Shown piece by piece: positions 37,904-44,899 of a stretch of DNA of 44,899 nt (the stretch's first letter is position 1; each line of letters opens with the position of its first letter). The stretch comes from Denitromonas sp. (GTDB taxonomy: Bacteria; Pseudomonadota; Gammaproteobacteria; Burkholderiales; Rhodocyclaceae). Where the stretch lies: contig NZ_JAUCBR010000008.1 in the NCBI RefSeq assembly GCF_034676725.1, positions 1 through 44,899 of the forward strand, written 5' to 3'. The position numbers and the translations under genes are program-made. The notes under the pieces were generated by a model that was given only the letters and a program-made list of their open reading frames with translations, was not told the origin of the DNA and ran no database searches.

Positions 37904-40321
37904 TCAACTCCTTTTTGAACGAACGCGGGTGAGGTAGTGCGGAATCCAGGTCGCCGGGTCTTCGCCGACTTCGGCGATCACTTCCTCGGCGATCTCGGCG
38001 TTATCGGGGGTGCCCGAGAGGATCAGAAGCTCGTCATCGAAGCCGTCAAGGTTCAGCTCCGCGACGGCCGAGTTGTCGCCCTGCTTGACCAGGAAGCGGC
38101 GGCTGCGCTCGCCGAGCCCCTTCACCAACTCGAACTCGGCCGGCGAGAGCTTGAAGCCCTCGATGTATTCCTTGCGGTCGGCGCTGGGGTTGGGCAAGAA
38201 CACGAACGTCGCGCACTGCTGCACCAGGGTCTTGGCGATCGGGCTGTCGAGCACGGCGCCAGGCTCTTGGGTGGCGAACACGAAAATGCCGTTCTGCTTC
38301 CGGATGACGCGCTGCTTGTTCTGCGCCAGATCTTGGAAATACTCGTCCTCGAGCGGCTTCTGAAACTCGTCGAACATGTAGACGAAGCGGCGGCCGTCGA
38401 TCATGCCCTCGGTCCGATAGATGAGGTACATCATCAACGCCGGGCGGATTTCGTCGTTCTCAAGGAAGTCCGTCACATCGAAGCCATAGAGTTGATGCGT
38501 CGTCAGGTCGAGCACGTCGTGCTCGTTGTCGAACAACCACCCGTAGTCACCGCCTTCGCACCACTTCAGGAGACGCGCGTGCACCGAAGGGCGGGCATCC
38601 AGCTCGTCACGGATCGGGTTCGGCAGGGCCTGCAGCAGCACCGACAGACGGCGCAGCGGCGGGTCGATGTGCACCATCAGCGTCTTGAGCGCCTGGTCGA
38701 TTTCGACCTCATCGTTGTGTGTGACCGGCTCGCCGCCGGCGCTGGCCAGTCGCTTGACGAACTGCTTGAGAAAAATCAGGTTGGCCGGTGTCGGCTCGAG
38801 CTGGAAGGGATTGAAACCGGCCGGCTCTCCGCTCTTGAGCGGCAGGTAGCGACCACCCATTGCGCGGATTGCCACCTCCATGCCACGGTCCTTGTCGAAG
38901 GCCACCACGGTCGGTTTGACCTTCTGCATCTGCGCCAGCGTGAAGCCCATCGTGACCGTCTTGCCGGTGCCCGACTTGCCGATGAACATCGTGTTGCCGA
39001 GCACGCGCTTGTCAGTCGAGTCCTCGTCCTCTTTCGTGGCGTGGAAATTGAAGTACAGCGGCGTGCCGCTGATCGTCTTCAGGATCGTGATCGCCGGCCC
39101 CCACGGGTTGCCGGTGGGCTTGCCTGACATGAAGTTGTGCAGCGGCGAGAAGGACAGGAAATTCAGCGATGTGATCGGCGCCGGGCGGGGCCGATAGTTC
39201 CAGTTCGCCGGCAGTTGCGCCCACCACCCCGCTTCGAGTGCGAGATCGACGGGCTTCGTGATCATGCTCACGTCCATCAGTGCCGAGCGCGCATGTGCGA
39301 GGTAGTCGCGCACCTGGTCGGCCTCATCGGCGAAGATCGTGAGGGTGCAGTGATGCTCACCCATCACGAACTTGCCGGATACGAGCTGATCGAGTGCTTC
39401 GTCGATCTCTTCGATCTGCGACACGGCTACGTCCCGGGCATCCAGGAGCTGCTGTTTGTGACGCAGCAAGAAGCCCTTGGCGGCATGTCGCGACAGGGTT
39501 GCGAAGCTCTGCGTCAGGACGAACTCGAAATCGGACTCCAGCAGCACATTGAGCTGGCCCGGCTCGGTGCCGTCGTCGTACTCGACCACCTCGAGCATGC
39601 CGAACCGGCGCAGGCGGTTCGCGGTGCGGATCTCGCCCAGCTCGCCCCACTTGGAGAAGAACGGGCGATTGAGCGCCATGTAGTTCGCGAAGCGGTCGCG
39701 GCACACGGGCATCGGGCTGTGCTCGCCATTGACCAGCAGCGCGAGGAATTCGAGCGGTGCGGAATAGACGTGCTCGTTATGCTCGTAGGTGCTCAGCAGC
39801 TCGCCACCGTAGCGGCGCAGCGCAGCGCCCAGGGTGCGGTTGATGTCGTCGAGCGCCTTGACGGCGCCGGCCTGGCGCAGTGCCTTCTGCTCCGCGGTTT
39901 CCTTCTCCTGCTTTGCGAAGAACGACAGCACCTTGTCGGCCACCGGACGGAAAACGACCGTGAGATACAGGTCGTTCACCATGAGGTTGTACCCGGTGAA
40001 GCTCTCGCGATAGCGCGCATCGAGCTGCTTGCAAAACGGGTTCTCGAACTCCGCGTCGGGATACTCGAAGACGCGCCGGCGCACGATGTGCGACCAGAAC
40101 GCGACGTTCGCCGTGGCGACCCCCTTGAGGGTGTTGTTCAGTTCGTTGATCCACTGATAGACATCATCGAGCGAGGCGCTTTGGTGCGAGCGCCCGTCGA
40201 TCTTCCAGACCGACAGATACTCGGCCGCCTTGGTCGAAATGATGCTGTCAGTGATGTGGTGCGAGTAGGGGATGAACTGTCCCACAGGGGTCTCGCTTTC
40301 CAGGATCTTGCGGGATTGCAT
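37904..40321 (-). CDS. trwK: TrwK, VirB4-type ATPase
   Basis: An 805-residue ATPase powering channel assembly and substrate transfer. Walker A GKSGTGKT (about 448-455), Walker B region FVYMFDEFQKPL, and the CagE/VirB4 N-terminal domain (IPYSHHITDSIISTK...) are present. ATG 40321 (MQSRKILESE) was chosen; the frame stays open through the end of trwM. R388 TrwK is 823 residues. Confidence 0.96.
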   Translation of the reverse strand: MQSRKILESETPVGQFIPYSHHITDSIISTKAAEYLSVWKIDGRSHQSASLDDVYQWINELNNTLKGVATANVAFWSHIVRRRVFEYPDAEFENPFCKQLDARYRESFTGYNLMVNDLYLTVVFRPVADKVLSFFAKQEKETAEQKALRQAGAVKALDDINRTLGAALRRYGGELLSTYEHNEHVYSAPLEFLALLVNGEHSPMPVCRDRFANYMALNRPFFSKWGELGEIRTANRLRRFGMLEVVEYDDGTEPGQLNVLLESDFEFVLTQSFATLSRHAAKGFLLRHKQQLLDARDVAVSQIEEIDEALDQLVSGKFVMGEHHCTLTIFADEADQVRDYLAHARSALMDVSMITKPVDLALEAGWWAQLPANWNYRPRPAPITSLNFLSFSPLHNFMSGKPTGNPWGPAITILKTISGTPLYFNFHATKEDEDSTDKRVLGNTMFIGKSGTGKTVTMGFTLAQMQKVKPTVVAFDKDRGMEVAIRAMGGRYLPLKSGEPAGFNPFQLEPTPANLIFLKQFVKRLASAGGEPVTHNDEVEIDQALKTLMVHIDPPLRRLSVLLQALPNPIRDELDARPSVHARLLKWCEGGDYGWLFDNEHDVLDLTTHQLYGFDVTDFLENDEIRPALMMYLIYRTEGMIDGRRFVYMFDEFQKPLEDEYFQDLAQNKQRVIRKQNGIFVFATQEPGAVLDSPIAKTLVQQCATFVFLPNPSADRKEYIEGFKLSPAEFELVKGLGERSRRFLVKQGDNSAVAELNLDGFDDELLILSGTPDNAEIAEEVIAEVGEDPATWIPHYLTRVRSKRS

Positions 40322-40334
40322 CGCGCCCACTTCC

Positions 40335-40646
40335 CTATCTCCTTCTCTTCCGGTAGTTGCTGGGGCTATAGGTCGAAGCCCCCCAAAAGGCCTTGTTGCC
40401 GTTGCGCCACTTCGTGTCAAACCAGAGCCCCCAAATCCGGAACGCCTTGTCGTCGTTGCGCGTGATCTGCGCCATGACGAACCAAAGCGGCGGGGCCAGG
40501 AGCCACCACCACAAGCTGATGCTCATTGCGATCGAGGCGACCACGATGAGCATCAGCATGAGCGGGATCATGGGGACACCCGCGACCGTAGGCACGCGGG
40601 TGCAACCCTTGAAGAGCGGGAACGGACTGTTGCGCTGCTCTTCCAT
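40335..40646 (-). CDS. trwM: TrwM, VirB3-type membrane protein
   Basis: A 103-residue inner-membrane protein with the VirB3 pattern: FKGCTRVPTVAGVPMIPL, two adjacent hydrophobic stretches (LMLMLIVVASIAMSISLWWWLL, APPLWFVMAQ) and TRNDDKAFRIWGLWFDTK. It lies 12 bases after trwL and 13 before trwK. Confidence 0.94.
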   Translation of the reverse strand: MEEQRNSPFPLFKGCTRVPTVAGVPMIPLMLMLIVVASIAMSISLWWWLLAPPLWFVMAQITRNDDKAFRIWGLWFDTKWRNGNKAFWGASTYSPSNYRKRRR

Positions 40647-40658
40647 CGCAGAGCGCGC

Positions 40659-40955
40659 TTAGGCGAAGAACAGGGCGGTGATTTGCGCGGCAGAACCGGC
40701 GATGATGATGCCGATGGCCCAGCGCACGAAGGTGTCTTTCTCGACGAACTTGGTGGCGTAACCGATGCCGAGGGCGACAAGGGCGATGATGGCGACGATG
40801 GGGATGATCGTCAGGATCTCATCACGGAAGGTTTCGAGGATGCCTTTCGCTTTGGAAAGGCCGGTGCCGGCGAACGCCGGGCTGGTGATGACGGCACCGA
40901 GGACGAGGGCAGTGGCCTTGTCAGCTTGGCGGCGGAGGGTTTGAACGAGTTTCAT
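40659..40955 (-). CDS. trwL: TrwL, VirB2-type pilin
   Basis: A 98-residue prepilin. A long signal (ALVLGAVITSPAFAG, cleavage likely after AFA at about residue 29) precedes two hydrophobic helices (ILTIIPIVAIIALVALGIGYA and WAIGIIIAGSAAQITALFF) joined by a short charged loop, the VirB2 fold. GAGGA is 8 bases before ATG 40955. It overlaps the preceding gene by 35 bases. Confidence 0.93.
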   Translation of the reverse strand: MKLVQTLRRQADKATALVLGAVITSPAFAGTGLSKAKGILETFRDEILTIIPIVAIIALVALGIGYATKFVEKDTFVRWAIGIIIAGSAAQITALFFA

Positions 40956-41220
40956 CTTTACAGTCCTCAATGAGTTTGAACTTGCCGGCTGTTACGCCGT
41001 ATCTATCGAACAGAAACGAGAAAAGATTTCGCGGATCAGACCATGTGCGCAGGCTCCCCCTTTGCGTCAGCAGGGCGTATGTTTCCGGGCGTTTTGTGAC
41101 CAGATCATCCACCACAAATGTGAAATACCATTCCTTGTGCGAGCGTCGGATTACCGTGATCTCTCGCACGTCTTCCAGCTCGAACGCCAGATCTAAGCTC
41201 TGTTGCTCGATCGTTTTCAT
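40921..41220 (-). CDS. Small protein at the korA position of the transfer operon
   Basis: A 99-residue soluble protein (MKTIEQQSLDLAFELEDVRE...). Pattern: beta strands, then TQRGSLRTWSDPRNLFSFLFDRYGV. It lies between the VirB1 and VirB2 genes, where pKM101 and, as I recall, R388 carry korA, and just downstream of paired operator-like palindromes. No clear helix-turn-helix is visible, so KorA function is a positional guess. First gene of the trwL-I operon. Confidence 0.75.
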   Translation of the reverse strand: MKTIEQQSLDLAFELEDVREITVIRRSHKEWYFTFVVDDLVTKRPETYALLTQRGSLRTWSDPRNLFSFLFDRYGVTAGKFKLIEDCKDETRSNPPPPS

Positions 41221-41263
41221 GTTTCTCGGTCCCTGGACTTTTCCAACTACATTTGTCTAGCAG

Positions 41264-41333
41264 ACCGGGGTTTCCTCCTGCGTTCAATCTATCAAAACTC
41301 GAATTGTGATGCAATCAAAATTCTATTTTTGAT
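41264..41333 (-). promoter_or_regulatory. Promoter of the trwL operon with two imperfect palindromes
   Basis: Two A/T-rich imperfect palindromes, 41291-41310 (ATCAAAACTC...TGTGAT) and 41314-41333 (ATCAAAATTC...TTTGAT), are relatives of the perfect site before trwH. On the minus strand TTGCAT, 17 bp, TAGATT gives a promoter overlapping them. The end of the VirB1-type gene lies within the second palindrome. Confidence 0.75.
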
Positions 41334-42012
41334 TCGACCCCTCTCGGTTGCCCTCTCGCGCGGTGGAGGTTCTGAAGGCGTCTCCTGCGGCTCGTGAGAA
41401 CGCATCCCCGAGGCCTGCATCGTCTTCGTCACCCGGCTGCTTCCGGTCGCGGGCGCCCGCCGTCCCTGTTTGGCTATTCACAGGAAGCGGGTGCGCGCTA
41501 GACCGCAGTTTTACCGGCTCTCGGGGGTCTTGGACAATTGGGGTCAATGCGGGAATCGGCATTGCTGCATTCGCCGCTACCTTCATGACATAACCGTTCG
41601 TGAAACCCGTACTGAAATTCCCGGTGTTGTAACAAGACAATGCAGCGTGAAGGGCCGGTTGGCCCTCCCCGTATTTCGGGACGGCGCGGCGATAGCAGTC
41701 GCTCAGTACCGTCGCGGCGCCCTTCAAATTGGTGCAGGGATCGAACAGATCCTCGATGCTCATTCCCAGCCAGCCGAGATTGCGCACGTTGATCTGCCCG
41801 ATGCCGGCATCAAAGTCATAGCCGTTGGCTTTCAGCCACTCGGCCGTCGCCACCGCCTCCGCTTTATTGCGCGGCTGGCGAGGCAGGCGCACCCCGCCAT
41901 TCACCCCGATTGCGAACGGGTTTCCCGCCGACTCCTGGCGGACAACGGCCGCCAGGGTCGTGACGTGAACGTGTGGAGCGCATTCCTGCGCGAGAAAGGC
42001 GAACTCGATCAT
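41323..42012 (-). CDS. trwN: TrwN, VirB1-type lytic transglycosylase
   Basis: A 229-residue SLT-fold enzyme that opens peptidoglycan for channel assembly. The catalytic glutamate is in VVRQESAGNPFAIGVNG; FDAGIGQINVRNLGW and ALSCYNTGNF are the other family blocks. The Pro/Ser-rich C-terminus is probably disordered. No signal peptide is visible at ATG 42012 (MIEFAFLAQECAP), as in some VirB1 homologues. It lies 5 bases after the TrbM-like gene. Confidence 0.93.
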   Translation of the reverse strand: MIEFAFLAQECAPHVHVTTLAAVVRQESAGNPFAIGVNGGVRLPRQPRNKAEAVATAEWLKANGYDFDAGIGQINVRNLGWLGMSIEDLFDPCTNLKGAATVLSDCYRRAVPKYGEGQPALHAALSCYNTGNFSTGFTNGYVMKVAANAAMPIPALTPIVQDPREPVKLRSSAHPLPVNSQTGTAGARDRKQPGDEDDAGLGDAFSRAAGDAFRTSTAREGNREGSNQK

Positions 42013-42017
42013 GGCGC

Positions 42018-42599
42018 TTAGGGCATCTTCCACTCGTACTTGCAGAGCTGGCCGCCCTCGTAGAACTCGCCTGGCTGCAGATTCTCCGAGCTGTACCAGC
42101 CCCATTTGCTCCCGCTGGCCGACTGGCAGGTCTTCGTCTTCACCGGCATATCGACGCGGGTGAGCGGATGGTTCGCATAGTCCTGGCACACCTTCGGGAC
42201 ATCGGCCATGCAGCCCACGAAGGAATAGCCGCTCTCGGGGTCACACATCCCCCACAGGTGGGCATTGAGTTGCGGAATCATCTTTTCCGCGTCGCAGCGG
42301 CCGGCGCCATTCACGATCGCATTGATCAGTGAAGGCATCCCCTCTTCACTGGAGGACGGACACTCTTCGAGGAAATCCCGGCGGGCCTTGATGGTGTCGC
42401 TGAGCTTCTTCTTCTCGATCGAGAAATATTTTTTCAGCGACGGACTGCATTCATGCGGGGGCGATCCGGACGAAAGACACAGGATTGCTTCGCAGGCGAG
42501 CTTTTCGTCACCTTCGAGCAGTTCTTGCGCAACCGCAGGCATTGCGCTACTGATAACAAGCGCGGCGGCAGTGAACAGGGTTGTTCGCGTTGCTTTCAT
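42018..42599 (-). CDS. TrbM/KikA/MpfK-family transfer protein
   Basis: A 193-residue exported protein. The signal peptide (1-24, AAALVISSAMPAVA) is followed by the family hallmark LACEAILCLSSGSPPHECSPSLKKYFSI and many cysteines (about 12), so disulfides in the periplasm are likely. TrbM/KikA proteins assist conjugation, and KikA is linked to killing of Klebsiella. First gene of the trwN operon. Confidence 0.9.
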   Translation of the reverse strand: MKATRTTLFTAAALVISSAMPAVAQELLEGDEKLACEAILCLSSGSPPHECSPSLKKYFSIEKKKLSDTIKARRDFLEECPSSSEEGMPSLINAIVNGAGRCDAEKMIPQLNAHLWGMCDPESGYSFVGCMADVPKVCQDYANHPLTRVDMPVKTKTCQSASGSKWGWYSSENLQPGEFYEGGQLCKYEWKMP

Positions 42600-42731
42600 G
42601 GCTACCTCTTGTGGTTGAGATTCTTGTCAAAATTGCAATTTTGATGCATCATGGCATCGGAATGTCGACGTGTCAAGCAGGCCGCCATGCCATGCAAGCC
42701 GCGTATGATAATCAACAAAGCGAGGCAACAC
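42600..42731. promoter_or_regulatory. Divergent promoter region with perfect palindrome
   Basis: The 18-bp palindrome TCAAAATTGCAATTTTGA (42627-42644) is identical to the one at trwH. A minus-strand TTGACA overlaps its edge and could be the -35 for the TrbM-like gene. A TATGAT at 42704-42709 may be the -10 for the H-NS-like gene, without a clear -35. Confidence 0.75.
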
Positions 42732-43028
42732 GTGATAGAAGTCAACACTATGTCTACCGAAGAGCTGCAGGAGGCCCGTGCGGTGATCGACGCAGAACTG
42801 AAGAAACGAGAGGCAAAGACCCGTGCGGAGGCGAAACGGAAAATTCTCGAACTTGCAGAGACGAACGGGATTGACCTCGATGTGCTGGCCGCCACGGCCA
42901 AGGGCACCAAGCGCTATCGCAACCCGGACAACCAGTTCGAGACGTGGAGCGGGAAGGGGCGGCAACCGAAGTGGGTCAAGGCGCACCTGGCTGCAGGTCG
43001 CGCCTTGAGTGATCTGGAAATTACGTAG
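42732..43028 (+). CDS. H-NS-like histone-family protein
   Basis: A 98-residue protein. An N-terminal helical oligomerisation domain (STEELQEARAVIDAELKKREAK) is joined to the H-NS C-terminal domain (YRNPDNQFETWSGKGRQPKWVKAHLAAGRALSDLEI) with the GRQPKW DNA-contact core. GTG 42732 has GAGG 6 bases upstream. Plasmid H-NS proteins silence AT-rich promoters and lower the cost of plasmid entry. The AT-rich trw promoters here are possible targets. Confidence 0.92.
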   Translation: MIEVNTMSTEELQEARAVIDAELKKREAKTRAEAKRKILELAETNGIDLDVLAATAKGTKRYRNPDNQFETWSGKGRQPKWVKAHLAAGRALSDLEIT

Positions 43029-43059
43029 GCAGTACGACCAACGCTAGGAGGCGAAGGCC

Positions 43060-43473
43060 ATGACCAGGAACAACATCGTGCGATTTCCCGGGGGGCGGGA
43101 GCGGCTGGGCCGCTTTCCGCCCGAAGGTGGCCGGGCTGCAGCTAACGACGCGCCGGCGCCGGCCGGCGGTGAGCCGCCCGCCGACGTGCGGCGCTCGGCC
43201 GCGATGCGCGCCGTCTCCGGCGTGCTCTACGGGATTCGCTACGCGCTCTTTCTGCTGCTGATGTGGGTTCGTGGCCCCTTGCGGTTCCTGCTTGGCCTGG
43301 TGGGGGTGCCGGCATTGCTCGCACTCCCTTTGGTCGCGTTTGGATACGAAGGCGCGAACAAGGGCGAGCTGCTGCTGTTGTGTGGTGGCGCCGGGTTCGG
43401 CTCCTTCGTCCTCGCCTGGTTCTATGACTCGATCGTGCTTGCGCTGTCGCCCGAGCCGATCTTCCTGAACTGA
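43060..43473 (+). CDS. Membrane protein of unknown function
   Basis: A 137-residue protein. A Gly/Pro/Arg-rich N-terminal 50 residues are followed by three hydrophobic stretches (ALFLLLMWVRGPLRFLLGLVG, VPALLALPLVAF, GSFVLAWFYDSIVLAL). GGAGGCGAAGGCC precedes the ATG. It may be co-transcribed with the H-NS-like gene. Not recognised. Confidence 0.8.
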   Translation: MTRNNIVRFPGGRERLGRFPPEGGRAAANDAPAPAGGEPPADVRRSAAMRAVSGVLYGIRYALFLLLMWVRGPLRFLLGLVGVPALLALPLVAFGYEGANKGELLLLCGGAGFGSFVLAWFYDSIVLALSPEPIFLN

Positions 43474-43481
43474 GGGGTGCG

Positions 43482-43607
43482 ATGGATCTCGCTGCCCTGC
43501 TTTGGACGGTCCTTGCTGCTGTCCTGACCGTCGCCGAGTTGATGACCGGCTCGTTCTATTTGCTGGTGTTGGGGTCGATTCAGAAAACGGAATTTAAAGC
43601 ACGCTAA
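43482..43607 (+). pseudogene. Truncated membrane protein gene, 5' part
   Basis: A frame of 41 codons (MDLAALLWTVLAAVLTVAEL...) whose last 11 codons are supplied by the left terminal repeat of the miniature element. The hydrophobic start ALLWTVLAAVLTVAELMTGSFYLLVLG recalls the first helix of NfeD-type membrane proteins. GAGGGGTGCG precedes the ATG. It was evidently cut short by the insertion. Confidence 0.7.
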
Positions 43608-43859
43608 GGAATGCTCGATCCAGCAACGGCGCGGCTTTGCGTGTGGCGTCTGCCGCTGGAAGCGGCGTTTCGGCTGTTCTCGAAACTCGGCAGTCTCGGC
43701 GGCTCGATTCGAGAGCGGTTTTCGAGAACGGGACGGACAAGGCCAGCACTGGCGCGGCCCGCATTCTCACGGTGGCTTCTTGAAAAATAATCGTTTGCGA
43801 GAGCGGTGGCCATGCCAATGGCTTAACGTACTTTATTTTCCGTTTTCTGAGACGTCCCC
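43571..43859. mobile_element. 289-bp Tn3-derived miniature inverted-repeat element
   Basis: 38-bp terminal inverted repeats at 43571-43608 (starting GGGGTCGATTCAGAAAACGG) and 43822-43859 are of the Tn21/Tn501 type. The 213-bp interior codes for nothing and contains internal inverted repeats (e.g. GTTCTCGAAA with TTTCGAGAAC). Size and ends fit the TIME/IMU class of non-autonomous Tn3 derivatives. The flanks (GTGTT / AACCA) are not a target duplication. Confidence 0.9.
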
Positions 43860-44024
43860 AACCAGGCCGAGTTTTGGGGGCCGCTTCACGTCACGCAATC
43901 GGGCGGCTCGCGTTATGAGTCCGGCCGTGACATGCCGGGGCCGGTCCAGCTTCTGGTGAACATCGTGCACGGGACGCCGCGCCAGGCGGAAAAGCTCGTG
44001 AGCTACTTGCGATCGAAGGAGTGA
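43860..44024 (+). pseudogene. 3' remnant of a gene interrupted by the miniature element
   Basis: Right of the element a frame reads NQAEFWGPLHVTQSGGSRY and on to QAEKLVSYLRSKE, then TGA at 44022-44024, with no start of its own. It may be the end of the gene that begins at 43482 or of another gene joined by a deletion; absence of a target duplication favours the latter. Its stop is within the ribosome-site region of the next gene. Confidence 0.6.
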
Positions 44025-44026
44025 CC

Positions 44027-44746
44027 ATGCCCGGTGTATTTCGCGCCGTGCTGCCGAAGATGCGCGACTTCCTTGCCTTTTGGGAGCGGGTCGGCCGTCC
44101 GCGTTATGCGGTGCGCGAGGACTCGCATCATGCGACGTTCCTGCAGCGTGATGAATGGGTTTTCTCTGATGACCGCGACGCGATGATGCGCGACGTGCTC
44201 TCGTGGGATGCGAAGGGCCTGAGCTTCGTCTGGTGCGAACCCACCGACGCCGAGCGCGCCGAGTGGGGCGACGAGATTGAAGGTTCGTGGAACGTTCCGG
44301 GGCTGCCCGACTTCCTCGCGGATGCCTTCGCGGATCTGCCGGCGTCAGATGCGGCGCCGAGTCAGGAGGCGCTGCGCAGTGCGTTCTTCGATACGGTCCT
44401 GCGGGTGACTGAGTGCTACGGCTTCTTCGAGCTCGACATGACCGATGCTCGGGACTACTTGAAAGATTGGGCGCTCGACGATGACAAGCTCGAGCGGCCC
44501 GACGTGTATCGTGCGCAACGCTATTTCGGCGTGATCGAGCGCGTGCATGCTGAGAACTGGCCACAGCCGGCGCGCTACCTTGTCTTTGTGGGGCCTCGGC
44601 TGGGGCGTGTTCATTGCAGCCAGCTCGAGGCGGCTGGTTTGTCCGTCGATCGCTTGGCAGGCATGACTTGTGTGGTCAACGGGCTCGATGAGGTTGTGAT
44701 GGTCGGGAGCCAGTCCATTCCCGCGGTGATGTCCGCATCTTCTTAG
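44027..44746 (+). CDS. Hypothetical protein before repeat copy A
   Basis: A 239-residue acidic soluble protein (MPGVFRAVLPKMRDFLAFWERVG...), rich in Asp, Glu and Trp. AAGGAG lies 6 bases before ATG 44027. The TAG stop (44744-44746) abuts the start of repeat copy A. No family recognised. Confidence 0.78.
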   Translation: MPGVFRAVLPKMRDFLAFWERVGRPRYAVREDSHHATFLQRDEWVFSDDRDAMMRDVLSWDAKGLSFVWCEPTDAERAEWGDEIEGSWNVPGLPDFLADAFADLPASDAAPSQEALRSAFFDTVLRVTECYGFFELDMTDARDYLKDWALDDDKLERPDVYRAQRYFGVIERVHAENWPQPARYLVFVGPRLGRVHCSQLEAAGLSVDRLAGMTCVVNGLDEVVMVGSQSIPAVMSASS

Positions 44747-44899
44747 GGCCATTCCCGGCCTTGTGGCCGGGAACCGGGTGCTGCCAGGGTTTCGCTACTC
44801 GCTCATCCCTTCCGCTGCGCTGCAGGGACCGCTGCGCGGCCCTTCTGCCCCCTTGTCCTTGCGCCGTCCCGGCGCCGATCGGTGGCCCGACCGGGCCAC
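44746..44899 (+). repeat. Large repeat, copy A (left part), cut by the window end
   Basis: Matches 16266-16419 as far as can be read. It stops 15 bases before the point where the window start (base 1) picks the repeat up again, as judged from copies B and C. It holds a 9-bp hairpin (TTCCCGGCC/GGCCGGGAA) and no gene. Confidence 0.93.

Overview
The window reads as an essentially complete broad-host-range conjugative plasmid of about 44.9 kb and high GC, most likely from a beta- or gammaproteobacterium. The H-NS-type protein (C-terminal core GRQPKW) favours Betaproteobacteria, but this is inference. The last 154 bases and the first 440 bases are the two halves of a repeat that also occurs whole inside the window, so the molecule is probably circular with about 15 bases missing at the cut.

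Layout. (1) 1-7430: a repeat/promoter unit, a small operon with a C5-cytosine methyltransferase, a Tn3-family element without transposase (resolvase, res site, PIN/AbrB toxin-antitoxin), then an operon ending in a serine resolvase and a RepA initiator, followed by an iteron origin with a perfect DnaA box. (2) 8-12.9 kb: ssb, a TrfB/KorA-like repressor, a KfrB-like protein, and a zeta toxin that carries the same KfrB-like tail. (3) 13-22 kb: accessory plus-strand operons behind further repeat copies (traX, an LPD29-type protein, kfrA, a thermonuclease, a RadC-like protein and many unrecognised small genes). (4) 22.5-24.9 kb, minus strand: an SprT-like metalloprotein and stbCBA. (5) 24.9-30.1 kb: oriT and trwABC of the R388/MOBF type. 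(6) 30.4-42.6 kb, minus strand: a complete VirB1-VirB11 mating-pair apparatus in R388/pKM101 order, with an EexN lipoprotein and a TrbM/KikA-family protein. (7) 42.7-44.7 kb: an H-NS-like gene, a membrane protein and a gene broken by a 289-bp Tn3-derived miniature element.

How it works together. The predicted nic site (minus strand, 25126/25127) sends the stb side into the recipient first. Nearly every plus-strand gene from 22 kb down to 1 therefore has the transferred strand as its template. Two arrays of 11-bp-period GTCCT repeats lie between stbA and nic, as StbA sites do in R388. The same box occurs as an 11-bp-spaced pair on top of the -10 element of four strong leading-region promoters, which suggests an StbA-type regulon. 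Each of those promoters is followed by the same structured 5' leader, whose first hairpin shows compensatory base changes; a fifth, promoterless leader sits upstream of ssb. Three of the four promoters lie at the end of a roughly 600-bp hairpin-rich repeat. This set of StbA-box promoters, structured leader and repeated hairpin array in the leading region is the best candidate here for an undescribed regulatory system. Function was inferred from sequence only; no database search was run.
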